Source of the DNA: an uncultured Atopobiaceae bacterium
GTDB lineage: Bacteria > Actinomycetota > Coriobacteriia > Coriobacteriales > Atopobiaceae
Reading direction: 5' to 3'
Assembly (NCBI GenBank): GCA_947625405.1
Contig: CANQOF010000012.1
Coordinates: 1 to 52,908, forward strand
DNA length: 52,908 nucleotides
In this document: positions 29,519-39,259 of the stretch, in pieces
How the letters are laid out: every line of letters begins with the position of its first letter
How positions within the stretch are numbered: the first letter of the stretch is position 1
The notes under the pieces: generated by a model
The model's database searches: none
What the model saw: the letters and a program-made list of their open reading frames with translations, nothing else
Told to the model about the DNA's origin: nothing
Translations under genes and position numbers: made by a program

Positions 29519-30349
29519 CTATGCGAAGACGGGATCGGGCTCGCGGTATCCGCCGAGGAACTCCTCGAGGAGCGAGGCAGCCTGGGAGATCTCGGGCGGG
29601 ATGTTCACGTGGTCGATGAAGCCCTTGCCCTTGGGGCCGTAGCCCTCGGCGTCGTCGCGAAGGCGCGGCACCTCGCCGCTCATGAGGTCGAGGTAGGTGT
29701 CGAGCGGCCACATGCCATGGGGGGTCGGCTGCTCGAAGACGAGGCCAACTCCGGGAACGAAGTTCACCCGCGCGTCGTAAGCCGGCAGGCTCGTGACGCT
29801 CAAGGTCTCCTCGACCACGGCGAACGTGGCCTCGATGCGCCGCATGAAGATCGGGTCGGCGATGACGACGAGCGTGTCGGGGACGACCTCCACGCTGCGC
29901 AGCAAGGTGATGGTGTTGCGCACGAGGGCGCCGATGTTCGTCGACTCCCTCTCCACGGCCGTGGGCATGGGGTCGTTGCGATGCGCCATGTAGGCGCAGA
30001 TCGCGTCAGCCGCGGTGGCGTCTTCGGGCACGAGCCCGGGATGTTCGGCGTTGATCGCGGAGATGAGGCCGTCGGTGCCATAGCTTCTCCCGCCCGCCAC
30101 GAGCGAGGTCTTGCCGATGCCCTCGCGAATGGCGCTCACGAAGGAATCAACGCCGGCGAGCACGGAATCTCCGTACAGCACGACCACGTCCACCTGGTCG
30201 AGGCCGAGCGCGCTCTCAAGCGCTTCGATCGTGGGTTCGTACATATCCCGCACGGCGAGCCAAAGCTCGAGTTTGTTGATGGCGGCGGCGAGCCTCTCCC
30301 CCTCTTCTCGGGAGAGGGCGGCGCTCTTCTCGGCAACGGTGGCACCCAT
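29519..30349 (-). CDS. YdcF/SanA-like DUF218 family protein
   Basis: The 276-residue protein has a short basic/helical N-terminus, then the DUF218 core: [37 protein letters not shown], the family motif [19 protein letters not shown] (matching E-x-x-S-T-N-T-x-x-N) and [13 protein letters not shown]. Family members such as SanA affect envelope permeability, but enzymatic activity is poorly defined. No signal peptide or membrane span is evident, unlike SanA. The ATG at 30349 has AAGGAG seven bases upstream; the frame is open further but overlaps clpX. It lies 40 bases after clpX, probably co-transcribed. Confidence 0.72.
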   Translation of the reverse strand: MGATVAEKSAALSREEGERLAAAINKLELWLAVRDMYEPTIEALESALGLDQVDVVVLYGDSVLAGVDSFVSAIREGIGKTSLVAGGRSYGTDGLISAINAEHPGLVPEDATAADAICAYMAHRNDPMPTAVERESTNIGALVRNTITLLRSVEVVPDTLVVIADPIFMRRIEATFAVVEETLSVTSLPAYDARVNFVPGVGLVFEQPTPHGMWPLDTYLDLMSGEVPRLRDDAEGYGPKGKGFIDHVNIPPEISQAASLLEEFLGGYREPDPVFA

Positions 30350-30389
30350 GGCACGCTCCTTCGACGTATCGCTGCTCAGGCCACGCCCA

Positions 30390-31709
30390 CTATGAGGCCT
30401 CGGGAAGCGATTCCTCGTCGAAAAGGGTGCGCGCTTCGGCGGCCGTGATGCGCCGGGGCTGCTCGAGGCCGTCAACGGCGTCCTTCGTGACGACCACGCG
30501 TAGGACATCCACCTCGGAGGGCACGTCGAACATCGTCTGCTCGAGCGTGGCCTCCATGATGGCCCGAAGGCCGCGCGCGCCCGTTTCGCGCTCGATGGCG
30601 AGCCGCGCGATCTCGCGTAGGGCGTCCGGCTCGAACTCGAGGTCGACCCCTTCGATCTGGAACATGCGCGTGTACTGCTTCACGAGCGCGTTCTTGGGCT
30701 TGGTGAGGATGTCGACGAGATCGTCCTCCGTGAGCTCGTGCGTGGCGGTGATCACGGGGATGCGGCCGATGAACTCGGGGATGAGGCCGTATTTGTGGAG
30801 ATCCATCGGCGCCACCTGCGCGAGGAGCTCGTCGGTGTTCTCGCGGGTGCGCTCGCCGAGCTCGGCGTCGAAGCCGATGCCCTTCTTGCCCACCCTCTCG
30901 GCGATGATGTGATCGAGCCCCACGAAGGCGCCACCGCAGATGAAGAGAATATTCGTCGTGTCGATGTGGATGAGCTCTTGCTGGGGGTGCTTCCGGCCGC
31001 CCTGAGGCGGGACGGAGGCCTCCGTGCCTTCGAGGATCTTGAGGAGCGCCTGTTGCACGCCCTCCCCCGAGACGTCGCGCGTGATGGAGAAGTTCTCCGC
31101 CTTCCGCGCGATCTTGTCGATCTCGTCCACGTAGACGATGCCCACCTGTGCGCGCTCCACGTCGCCGTCGGCGGCGGTGATGAGCTTGAGGAGGATGTTC
31201 TCCACGTCCTCGCCCACGTAGCCGGCCTCCGTGAGGCTCGTGGCGTCGGCGATGGCGAAGGGCACCTTCAGGAAGCGCGCGAGCGTTTGTGCGAGGAGGG
31301 TCTTGCCCGTGCCCGTGGGGCCGAGGAGGAGGATGTTCGACTTTGCGAGCTCCACCTGCTCGTCCGCGGCGCTCGCCCCGGGAACGTCGTGGTACATCAC
31401 GCGGCGGTAGTGGTTGTAGACCGCCACCGACATCGCGCGCTTGGCGTCTTCCTGGCCCATCACGTACTGCGAGAGCTCGTCGTAGATCTCATGGGGGGTG
31501 GGGAGCTCTTCGATGGCCATCCCGGGGATGGGAGCCTGCTGCACGTTGAGCTCGGATTCCATGATGATCGACGAGCACGCGTCGATGCACTCATCGCAGA
31601 TGAAGACGTTGCCAGGGCCTTGGATGAGCTTGGCGACTTGATCGCGATTCTTGCCGCAAAACGAGCAGTGCATGGTGGAGGCGTTTTGATCGCCGTCATT
31701 GGTGGCCAT
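30390..31709 (-). CDS. clpX: ATP-dependent Clp protease ATP-binding subunit ClpX
   Basis: ClpX unfolds tagged substrates and feeds them to ClpP. The 439-residue protein has the N-terminal zinc-binding domain (Cys15, Cys18, Cys38, Cys41), Walker A GPTGTGKT at 130-137, Walker B with DEID at 195-198, the pore-1 region [10 protein letters not shown] and the C-terminal sensor-2 arginine in [10 protein letters not shown]. The ATG is preceded by AGGAAGG. It follows clpP by 141 bases that contain a hairpin, so it may also have its own promoter. Confidence 0.97.
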   Translation of the reverse strand: MATNDGDQNASTMHCSFCGKNRDQVAKLIQGPGNVFICDECIDACSSIIMESELNVQQAPIPGMAIEELPTPHEIYDELSQYVMGQEDAKRAMSVAVYNHYRRVMYHDVPGASAADEQVELAKSNILLLGPTGTGKTLLAQTLARFLKVPFAIADATSLTEAGYVGEDVENILLKLITAADGDVERAQVGIVYVDEIDKIARKAENFSITRDVSGEGVQQALLKILEGTEASVPPQGGRKHPQQELIHIDTTNILFICGGAFVGLDHIIAERVGKKGIGFDAELGERTRENTDELLAQVAPMDLHKYGLIPEFIGRIPVITATHELTEDDLVDILTKPKNALVKQYTRMFQIEGVDLEFEPDALREIARLAIERETGARGLRAIMEATLEQTMFDVPSEVDVLRVVVTKDAVDGLEQPRRITAAEARTLFDEESLPEAS

Positions 31710-31808
31710 GGATGGTCCTTCCTGCTGCGTTTAAGGTCGAAAGTGCGGGTGCGGGTGCGTTTGCGGGCGTGGCAGAGTGCTCCTCGGGAGCAAGCCTAGC
31801 GAGGGGAA

Positions 31809-31843
31809 GGGCCCGTGCCCGAAGCCACGACGGCCACGGGCCC
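31809..31843 (-). terminator. Hairpin in the clpP-clpX gap
   Basis: GGGCCCGTG and CACGGGCCC are a perfect 9-bp inverted repeat with a 17-nt loop, placed eight bases past the clpP stop and followed on the minus strand by TTCCCCTC. The tail is poor in T, so it is more likely an attenuator or RNA-stability element than a full terminator. Confidence 0.45.
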
Positions 31844-31850
31844 CGCGTTG

Positions 31851-32465
31851 CTAGTTCGCGGACTCGCCGCGGTTCGCGATCACGCGATCGACGATGCCGT
31901 ACTCGAGCGCCTCCTGCGCGCGCATGTAGTTGTCGCGCTCGACGTCGCGCTCGATCTTCTCGAGCGGCTGGCCGGTGTAGTCGGAGAGCATCTCGTTCAG
32001 ATGCGTGCGGATGTACTTCGTCTCGTCCGCGACGATTTGGATCTCCGTCTGCTGGCCCTGGACGCCGCCTGAGGGCTGGTGGATGAGGATCATCGAATCC
32101 GGAAGCGCGAGACGCTTGCCCTTCGTGCCCGCCGCGAGGATCATCGCGCCCATCGAAGCCGCCATGCCCACGCAGATGGTGGAGACGTCCGGCTTGATGT
32201 AGTGCATCGTGTCGATGATGCCGAGGCCGTCGTAGACGCTGCCGCCGGGCGAATTGATGTAGAGGGCGATGTCCTTCTCAGGATCCTGCGATTCGAGGTG
32301 CAGGAGCTGCGCGATCACGAGGTTCGCGGAGTTCGAATCCACCTGCTCGCCGAGAAAGACGATGCGGTCGTTCAGAAGGCGGGAGTAGATGTCGTAGCTG
32401 CGCTCGCCGCGCGGCGTCTGCTCAATGACGTAGGGGATGGTGGGGATGTCTTTGGGTTGGAACAT
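31851..32465 (-). CDS. clpP: ATP-dependent Clp protease proteolytic subunit ClpP
   Basis: The serine protease core of the Clp machine. In 204 residues the catalytic triad is visible: Ser104 in [10 protein letters not shown], His129 in ILIHQPSGG and an Asp (about 174) in [11 protein letters not shown]. The oxyanion loop [10 protein letters not shown] is at 71-80. The ATG has GGAGG upstream. It lies 37 bases after tig and upstream of clpX, the common tig-clpP-clpX order. Only one clpP is present here, whereas many actinobacteria carry clpP1-clpP2 pairs; a second copy could lie elsewhere. Confidence 0.97.
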   Translation of the reverse strand: MFQPKDIPTIPYVIEQTPRGERSYDIYSRLLNDRIVFLGEQVDSNSANLVIAQLLHLESQDPEKDIALYINSPGGSVYDGLGIIDTMHYIKPDVSTICVGMAASMGAMILAAGTKGKRLALPDSMILIHQPSGGVQGQQTEIQIVADETKYIRTHLNEMLSDYTGQPLEKIERDVERDNYMRAQEALEYGIVDRVIANRGESAN

Positions 32466-32502
32466 GAATCCTCCGTGGTAGTTCTTTGAAAGTGCGAAAT
32501 GA

Positions 32503-33897
32503 CTAGGCTTCGGGCTCGCCCTCGGGCTCCGCGTCCGCCTCGACGTCGACGTCGACCTCGGCCTCGGGCGCTTCCTCGGCCTCGGACGCCGCCGGATCGA
32601 CGATGGTGACGATGGCGTTGTCCCTCACCCATTCAAGCGCCTTCGAGCGCTTGACGGAGCGACGCAGCGCCGGCATGCGACCCGCTTCCTCGGCCTCGGC
32701 TACGAAGGCGTCCACGTCGGTGATGGACGTGCCCTTGAGCTGCTCGTCGATGTCGCCGTCCTCCACCTCGATGCCCATGTGGCGCACGAGCGCGTCGAGC
32801 GCGACGGATTCACGCGCGTGATCGTGCGCTTCCGCGTGCAGGCGATCGACGAGCTGCTGCACCGTCATGCCCTGGCTCTGCGCGTAGATCTCGAGCGAGA
32901 GGCCGTGCTCCTGCAGCTCGTCCATGAGGTTTTCCACGATGTCGCGGAACACCTGCTGCACGTAGGCCTCGGGAAGCTCCTCGACCTCGAGGCGAGCGGT
33001 GAGCGCCGCGAGCGCGCGGTCTTCCTTCAGCTGCGGGAGCTGTTCCTTCTTGCTGTTCTCGATTTCCTCGGCGACGCCCTTCTTGAGCTCGTCGACCGTC
33101 TTGAAGCCGAAGGCCTCGTTGGCGAGCTCGTCCGTGAGCTCGGGGGTCTTGATGGCGCGAATGCCCTTCACCGTGACCTTGACCGTGGCCTCCTTGGGAT
33201 CCTCGCCACCCTCCTCACGCTCGGGCACGTAGGACACGTCCACGCTCTCGCCGATGTTCAGGCCCTCGATGGCGTGCTCGATCTCGTGCGGGAAGCGCGA
33301 GGCGTGCGCGCCCACGCGAATGAGGGCGCTCTCCTCCACGATGTCCTCGCCGCCTTCGACGTTCTCGATGGAGACGGTGGTGAAGTCTCCCTCCTCCACC
33401 GGACGATCATCGACGTCCTCGAAGCCGCCTTGGTACTGGAGCAGGAGGTTGATCTGGTTCTCGATCTCGGCCTCGGTGGCCTCCTCGGGCGGCATGTCGA
33501 TCGCCACGGGGTCGTAGCTCGAAAGCTCGACCGTGGGGGTGAGCGTCACGCGCGCGGCCACCTCGTAGTCCTTGTGGTCCTCGACGTGCGTGACGTCCTC
33601 GCCCTCTTCGCCGTAGGCCACCTGGCCCACGGGCACCACGTCGAGCTCGGAGAGCATCTGCGGCTCCACGTCGTTCAGGAGCTCGTTCGTGGCGTCTTCG
33701 AGCACGGCCACGCGCCCAAGCTGCGCGTCGATCACGGGACGCGGCGTGCGTCCGCGGCGGAAGCCCTGGAAGTTGTAGCGCTTGGAAATCTCCGCGTACG
33801 TGTGCTTGATGACGCGATCGACCTCATCCGCGGGCACGGTGAGCGTGACCGAAAGCACGTCGTCTACGGGCTCGTTTGCTTGGACCTTGATGTTCAA
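32503..33897 (-). CDS. tig: Trigger factor (ribosome-associated chaperone)
   Basis: Trigger factor binds the ribosome exit site and shields nascent chains. The 464-residue protein has the ribosome-docking loop GFRRGRTP at 45-52, a PPIase (FKBP-like) domain around 160-250 ([18 protein letters not shown] onward) and a helical C-terminal arm. It ends in an unusually long acidic tail of about 30 residues (Glu/Ala/Asp/Pro). The start is TTG with a strong GAGGAGG four bases upstream; no ATG with a ribosome site lies nearby. It heads the tig-clpP-clpX run. Confidence 0.95.
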   Translation of the reverse strand: MNIKVQANEPVDDVLSVTLTVPADEVDRVIKHTYAEISKRYNFQGFRRGRTPRPVIDAQLGRVAVLEDATNELLNDVEPQMLSELDVVPVGQVAYGEEGEDVTHVEDHKDYEVAARVTLTPTVELSSYDPVAIDMPPEEATEAEIENQINLLLQYQGGFEDVDDRPVEEGDFTTVSIENVEGGEDIVEESALIRVGAHASRFPHEIEHAIEGLNIGESVDVSYVPEREEGGEDPKEATVKVTVKGIRAIKTPELTDELANEAFGFKTVDELKKGVAEEIENSKKEQLPQLKEDRALAALTARLEVEELPEAYVQQVFRDIVENLMDELQEHGLSLEIYAQSQGMTVQQLVDRLHAEAHDHARESVALDALVRHMGIEVEDGDIDEQLKGTSITDVDAFVAEAEEAGRMPALRRSVKRSKALEWVRDNAIVTIVDPAASEAEEAPEAEVDVDVEADAEPEGEPEA

Positions 33898-34380
33898 CGG
33901 TTCCTCCTCGAGGGGGCCTGGGCAAGTTCATCGCTGAGCGTACCCCATAAACTCAACAACAATTAGCCGTACTCAAAACAACCCGCTATTCTCGCCGTTT
34001 TCCTCGAACTTGTACAGAACATGCCGCAAATGTGACGGCTCAAGGCGTGGCCTTGAGCCGCTCTCTTAGCCCCCGCATGGGCGGCGGTTCGAACGCGCGA
34101 AGACCGCGCATCCGAGACCTTGCCATGCGGCGCAACTTTGGGGAGTACGAGTAGCTCCGTAGAATCATCCGGCCTCGCGCAATGCGAGGCCGGATGCTGT
34201 TTTTGGTGCGGGCGAAGGGATTTGACGCAAAAATCGCGCAGCGATTTTTGCCGAGCTTCGCGGCCTTCGGCACGCTCCGCTCCGCGAAAAGCCTCAAGGG
34301 CTTCTCGCGCCCTTCGGGTTCAAATCCCTTCGCCCAAAGCAAATCGGAGGCCGGCCTTTATGGCCGACCTCCGCTGTTTT
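33898..34380. other. Gene-free stretch between tig and tRNA-Leu with hairpins and a tRNA fragment
   Basis: No coding frame is convincing. 33940-34020 is AT-rich and probably contains the tig promoter; two direct ACTCAA copies are present. A perfect 10-bp hairpin GGCTCAAGGC / GCCTTGAGCC lies at 34037-34059. From 34166 come two GC-rich hairpins and a partial copy of the tRNA-Leu 3' end (see the separate entry). Confidence 0.6.
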
Positions 34381-34402
34381 TGGTGCGGGCGAAGGGATTT
34401 GA
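34166..34402 (-). repeat. Duplicated tRNA-Leu 3' end flanking a structured insert
   Basis: A 30-bp stretch covering the tRNA-Leu T-arm and acceptor 3' end plus CCA and the start of its terminator occurs twice in direct orientation, at 34196-34225 and 34373-34402. A third, inverted 16-base piece (34320-34335) pairs perfectly with 34210-34225. Between them are further hairpins, notably a perfect 11-bp stem at 34227-34251 (GCAAAAATCGC / GCGATTTTTGC). Each direct copy is followed on the minus strand by a GC-rich hairpin (34345-34373 and 34166-34196). This could be a scar of site-specific integration at a tRNA 3' end or a tRNA-targeting palindromic element. Confidence 0.7.
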
Positions 34403-34465
34403 ACCCCCACGGGTTGCCCCACGAGAACCTAAATCTCGCGTGTCTGCCAATTCCACCACGCCCGC
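34381..34465 (-). tRNA. tRNA-Leu (anticodon TAG)
   Basis: An 85-nt gene including an encoded CCA. The acceptor GCGGGCG pairs with CGCCCGC, the anticodon loop is TTTAGGT giving anticodon TAG, the variable arm is long as in tRNA-Leu, and the T-loop GGTTCAAATCC is present. It is transcribed toward tig, from the gap after gdhA. Confidence 0.95.
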
Positions 34466-34500
34466 GTGCGTGGCAAAAGCTTAGCAGGCGAAGGCGACGT

Positions 34501-36071
<1,571 letters not shown>

Positions 36072-36130
36072 GGTCCAATGGAGTATAACCCAGCATCGAG
36101 GGCAAGTCGTAAGCGGGGAAGCGAGGGACC

Positions 36131-37081
36131 ATGGCAGCGGACGAACGCGAACTCGGGCGAGTCCTCGTGATCGCCAATCCCGCCGCGCAGAATGGACGCT
36201 GCGCCGAGGCGGCGGCCTTCATCGAGCGCTTCCTGCGCTATCGCGGCGCGAACGTCGACGACTACGAGCTCGCGCTCACCACGGGCCCGGGGTCGGCCGA
36301 GCGCTACGCCGAGCACGCGCGGGGCTACGACACGCTCCTCGTGGTGGGCGGCGACGGGGTGATCCACGACACCGTGAACGGTCTCATGAACCGTCGCACC
36401 CGCGACGCGCGCCCGGTGCTCGCCATCGTGCCGATGGGCTCGGGAAACGACTACGCGCGCATGCTCGGCCTCGCAAGAAACGACCCCGAGCGCGCCCTCG
36501 CGCAGATCGTCCACGGCACGCGCGCGTTCCTCGACCTCGGCCGCGTGAATGGCAGGTGGTTCTGCGAAACCTGCTCCTTCGGCCTCGACGCCGCCATCGC
36601 CTTCGACACGATGGAGCGCCGCAAGCGCACGAAGGCCATCGGCACGCTCCTCTTCGCGCAGTCCGGCATCTCCGTCTTCATGAGCCACAAGGAGGGCTGG
36701 CGCTTCACGGGGCGCGTCTTCGAAGGCGGCGAGGCGCAGGACATCTCGGGCGAGGAGATCGTCTTCGCCTGCCAGGTGGGGCGCACCTACGGCGGCGGCT
36801 TCGAGGTGTGCCCCGAGGCCTCTCCCGAGGATGGCCTCCTCGACCTCTGCTACACCACGCGCTTCCCCAACAAGCCCAAGACGCTCGTGCTCTTCGGCCT
36901 CGCGCGCTTCGGCCACCACACCGGCTCGAGGGAGGTCCGCCTGAGGCGCTTCGAACGCCTCGAGGTGGACTTCGAGACGGAACCGCCCTGCCAAGTGGAC
37001 GGCGAGCCTCTCACGGGCTTCACCCACTTCGAGGTGGAGAGCATCCCCCACGCTCTCGAGGTCGTGCTACCCGCACGCTAA
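36131..37081 (+). CDS. Diacylglycerol kinase-family lipid kinase
   Basis: A 316-residue member of the DagK/YegS/sphingosine kinase fold, predicted to phosphorylate diacylglycerol or a related lipid at the membrane. NPAAQNGRCAEAA near 16-28 and the ATP-binding VVGGDGVIHDTVNGLM at 71-86 are visible. The usual GGDGT has Val in place of Thr. MGSGNDYAR at 102-110 is the second conserved motif, and the C-terminus carries the YegS-like PCQVDGEPL strand. The ATG is 59 bases from the tRNA-Pro gene, transcribed divergently. The lipid substrate is not determined by sequence. Confidence 0.88.
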   Translation: MAADERELGRVLVIANPAAQNGRCAEAAAFIERFLRYRGANVDDYELALTTGPGSAERYAEHARGYDTLLVVGGDGVIHDTVNGLMNRRTRDARPVLAIVPMGSGNDYARMLGLARNDPERALAQIVHGTRAFLDLGRVNGRWFCETCSFGLDAAIAFDTMERRKRTKAIGTLLFAQSGISVFMSHKEGWRFTGRVFEGGEAQDISGEEIVFACQVGRTYGGGFEVCPEASPEDGLLDLCYTTRFPNKPKTLVLFGLARFGHHTGSREVRLRRFERLEVDFETEPPCQVDGEPLTGFTHFEVESIPHALEVVLPAR

Positions 37082-37160
37082 CGCCGCATCGCAGGACGAG
37101 CGATATTTAGTCGGCGCCTTCCACCCGTGGTACCTCGGCCGTGCGAGCGCGGATTGCGAT

Positions 37161-37210
37161 GTTCACGTCGGTCCGCCTACACGACCCGCGTTGTTCACGT
37201 CGGTCCGCCT
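37161..37210 (+). repeat. 18-bp direct repeat, two copies
   Basis: GTTCACGTCGGTCCGCCT occurs at 37161-37178 and again at 37193-37210, 32 bp apart start to start. The intervening 14 bp (ACACGACCCGCGTT) is not repeated. Confidence 0.75.
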
Positions 37211-37249
37211 GCGCTCCTCGGCATCCGGTGCGAAATTTCGCGCAGGGGC

Positions 37250-37478
37250 CCATCGGGTGCGATGGCCTCGGGGCCGGAAGGGACCGGAACAGCCGGATCG
37301 GGCCCGATTCCGCGCTCCCGACGGATGGGAGCGCCGCTTCGACACATCGGGTGCGCGGCCATCGCCGTCCCGCAGCGCACCCGATGGCCCGTCGCGAGGA
37401 AAAACGCACCAGATGCCCCGATATGAGCGAGAAGCCGCACCCGATGGGCCGATACGGGCGAGAGGTCGCACCCGATAG
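37250..37478. repeat. Array of six GCACCCGATGG-like units
   Basis: Units in reverse orientation lie at 37250-37260 and 37345-37354. Forward units lie at 37377-37387, 37406-37416 (degenerate), 37437-37447 and 37468-37478. The last three are exactly 31 bp apart and the DNA between them is similar (CCGATA..GCGAGA), so this part is a diverged 31-bp tandem repeat. The units are candidates for protein binding sites. Confidence 0.7.
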
Positions 37479-37480
37479 CT

Positions 37481-37550
37481 TTTCTAAGTTCTTCTAAGTT
37501 CTTCTAAGTTCTTCTAAGCTTTTCTAAGCTCTTCTAAGCTCTTCTAAGTA
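37481..37550 (+). repeat. Seven tandem 10-bp TTCTAAG units
   Basis: Seven consecutive decamers of the form (C/T)TTCTAAG(T/C)T, ending five bases before a TATAAT box. The region in which a -35 box would lie falls inside the array and has no TTGACA-like hexamer. One-turn spacing puts every unit on the same helix face, which suits cooperative binding of a regulator. Confidence 0.85.
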
Positions 37551-37555
37551 ACCGG

Positions 37556-37561
37556 TATAAT
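37556..37561 (+). promoter_or_regulatory. Consensus -10 box of the AAA ATPase gene
   Basis: TATAAT lies 39 bases upstream of the ATG at 37601, directly after the decamer array. There is no recognisable -35 box at 17 bp, so expression probably depends on a protein bound to the repeats. Confidence 0.6.
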
Positions 37562-37600
37562 CCCAGCATAAATGGCCCATATCTTGAGAGGCACCGCAGC

Positions 37601-38713
37601 ATGACTCCTTCCAGGAACCCCTTCACGCCCGACTTCGGCGAAGTGCCTACCCATCTCGCGGGCCGCGCGCGGTTCCTTCGAGGGATCGAGCGAGCGCTCG
37701 TCGATGAGGGTCGCCGCCCCGAGCTCACCACGATCCTCTCCGGTCCTCGCGGCATCGGCAAGACGACGCTCCTCGCCATCGTCTCCGAGAGCGCCGGCGA
37801 GCGGGGATGGCTGAGCGTCGACACGACCGCCCGAAAGGGCATGCTCGACGACATCGAGATCCAAACGGCGAGGAAGGCGGCGCACCTCCTGCCGAGCTCG
37901 GGAAAGACGCATCTCTCGGGGATCGGCGTGCCGGGTATGGTAGAGCTTGAGCTGGAGCGCGTCTCCGAGAAGCCCAAATCCAACTGGCGCTCGCGCATGA
38001 CCACCATCTTGGACGAGCTCGGCGCCAACGACACCGGGCTCCTCATCACAGTTGACGAGGTGGATCCCGAGCTCGACGAACTCGAGGAGCTCGTGACGGT
38101 CTACCAGCATTTCGTGAGGGAGGGCCGAAAGGCCGCACTCGTCATGGCCGGCCTGCCGAGCCGCGTCCACGGCCTGCTCGATGGCAGGTCCTCTTCCTTC
38201 TTGCGACGCGCCCAGCTTGAGGAGCTCGGCCCCGTCCCAGACGCCGACATCGAGACTGCGCTCCGGCAGACCGTCGAATCGAGCGGCAGGAGCGTCGCGG
38301 AGAAGGCCCTGCGCGAGGCGGTGAGCACCATCGGAGGCTTTCCCTACCTCCTACAGCTCGTGGGCTTTCGCGCATGGGACGTCGATCCCCGCGACAGCGA
38401 AATCACGCCTGAGGCTATGCGCATCGGGATCCGCCAAGGGAAGTCGGAGCTGGAGACGAGGATCTTCAGCGCCACCTGGCGAGACCTCTCCGGCAACGAC
38501 CGAAAGTTCCTCGAGGCCATGCTCCCCGACGAAAGCGAGAGCCACATCGCCGATGTCCGCGAGCGGCTTGGGTGGAGCAGCTCGCTTGCGGCGCAGTACC
38601 GAACTCGGCTCATCCAGGCGGGCATCATCGGCCAAAGGGGCCGTGGCGTCGTGGGCTTCGAGCTCCCCTACTTCCGCGAGTACCTCGAGAAGCAGCTCGA
38701 AGCGCAAGCGTAG
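37601..38713 (+). CDS. AAA/STAND-type ATPase with C-terminal winged helix
   Basis: A 370-residue protein of unknown role. HLAGRARFLRGIERAL at 18-33 resembles the start of Orc1/Cdc6-like and STAND ATPases. Walker A is GPRGIGKT at 48-55 and Walker B is LLITVDEVD at 147-155. A possible sensor segment (LVMAGLPSRV) follows, and GGFPYLLQLVGFRAW is typical of archaeal-type ATPases. The last 80 residues (NDRKFLEAMLPDE to the end, including SSLAAQYRTRLIQAGII) look like a winged helix. The ribosome site is weak (GAGAGG). The repeat arrays upstream suggest special regulation or DNA binding. Alternatives include a stress-type signalling ATPase or a remnant of a mobile element. Confidence 0.75.
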   Translation: MTPSRNPFTPDFGEVPTHLAGRARFLRGIERALVDEGRRPELTTILSGPRGIGKTTLLAIVSESAGERGWLSVDTTARKGMLDDIEIQTARKAAHLLPSSGKTHLSGIGVPGMVELELERVSEKPKSNWRSRMTTILDELGANDTGLLITVDEVDPELDELEELVTVYQHFVREGRKAALVMAGLPSRVHGLLDGRSSSFLRRAQLEELGPVPDADIETALRQTVESSGRSVAEKALREAVSTIGGFPYLLQLVGFRAWDVDPRDSEITPEAMRIGIRQGKSELETRIFSATWRDLSGNDRKFLEAMLPDESESHIADVRERLGWSSSLAAQYRTRLIQAGIIGQRGRGVVGFELPYFREYLEKQLEAQA

Positions 38714-38845
38714 CGACGCCGGCAAGGGCGCGTCAGATGCGCGAGGCGTAGAAGAGCGGAAGCGTCAGCCGACCCCCTCCGGCCGATGCGGTTCACATGG
38801 CCATTCTAGCTGGAAGTATCGCTACCCGCAGCTTGAGAGAGGCGC

Positions 38846-38902
38846 TTCAGGGTACGTACCCGCAATCTCGCGAACGGTGTTCAGGGTACGTACCCGCAAT
38901 CT
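38846..38902. repeat. 34-bp spaced repeat centred on GGGTACGTACCC
   Basis: The 23-bp unit beginning TTCAGGGTACGTACCC occurs at 38846-38868 and 38880-38902. A degenerate third copy (GCTACCCGCAGCT) lies around 38821-38833. Each full unit contains the perfect 12-bp palindrome GGGTACGTACCC, which fits a dimeric DNA-binding protein. Confidence 0.75.
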
Positions 38903-39128
38903 GGAGTGCTTGCCGTGACCGACATCGCCCACGCAGGCGAACGGCTCCGCAAACGATGCTACCTAGCTGCGGCGTTGCATAATTCGCCGTTGCCAATAGC
39001 CAGATTTCCACATTTTTCCATGTTATTTTGCGCAGATTCGCGCATTTTTCCACTTTACGCGAGTAGGGGAGCTCCGAAGAGCCCCCCTCAATCCTTGCTC
39101 CAACAATGGCTGGGCAAGGGAATCAGCC

Positions 39129-39249
39129 AAACGTCAGCGAGGTGCTCTGGGGTGCCTCAGATAGACAGGATCTCGGGGGCGTGGCGTACTAAGTACGTGA
39201 GCCCCCGAGATCGTGGCTAGATGAGGTGCATCCAGAGTGCCGCAGCGTC
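39129..39249 (-). repeat. Palindromic dispersed element, copy 2
   Basis: A 121-bp element that is the reverse complement of 22589-22711, with a few substitutions and a 2-bp shorter centre. The inner stem GATCTCGGGGGC is conserved and the central loop retains its own palindrome (CGTACTTAGTACG) although its sequence differs from copy 1. Read along the ptsI strand, it starts about ten bases after the stop codon, in the same orientation relative to the gene as copy 1 to the C39-like gene. Confidence 0.85.
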
Positions 39250-39259
39250 GACTAAGAGG

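Larger units (their letters stand above)
37082..37600. other. Gene-free, repeat-rich 519-bp stretch upstream of the AAA ATPase gene
   Basis: No convincing coding frame. Three repeat families occur: an 18-bp direct repeat (GTTCACGTCGGTCCGCCT) at 37161-37178 and 37193-37210; six GCACCCGATGG-like units between 37250 and 37478; and seven 10-bp TTCTAAG units at 37481-37550. A consensus -10 follows at 37556-37561. Confidence 0.8.
38714..39259. other. Gene-free 546-bp stretch between the ATPase and ptsI
   Basis: It contains a tandem of GGGTACGTACCC palindromes (38846-38902), an AT-rich section at about 38975-39060 with two ATTTTTCCA repeats (an unusual low-GC island here), and the second copy of the dispersed palindromic element (39129-39249). 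Short open frames exist but none shows a ribosome site plus protein-like composition. Confidence 0.75.

Noticed and set aside
34060-34140. Possible second tRNA from a GGTTCGAAC-like stretch upstream of the tRNA-Leu fragment
   Set aside because: No acceptor pairing, anticodon arm or CCA end could be matched around the stretch.
34200-34340. Retron or reverse-transcriptase element as the source of the palindromic insert by tRNA-Leu
   Set aside because: No reverse-transcriptase gene is nearby and the msr/msd layout cannot be recognised. The inverted tRNA fragment explains the palindrome.
37161-37550. Possible CRISPR array
   Set aside because: Repeat units are short (7-18 bp), diverged and partly inverted, spacers are not unique but similar to each other, and no cas gene is in the window.
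38906-39220. Small plus-strand open frame in the gap before ptsI
   Set aside because: It runs through the palindromic element and lacks a ribosome site or recognisable composition; the frame is an accident of the repeat.
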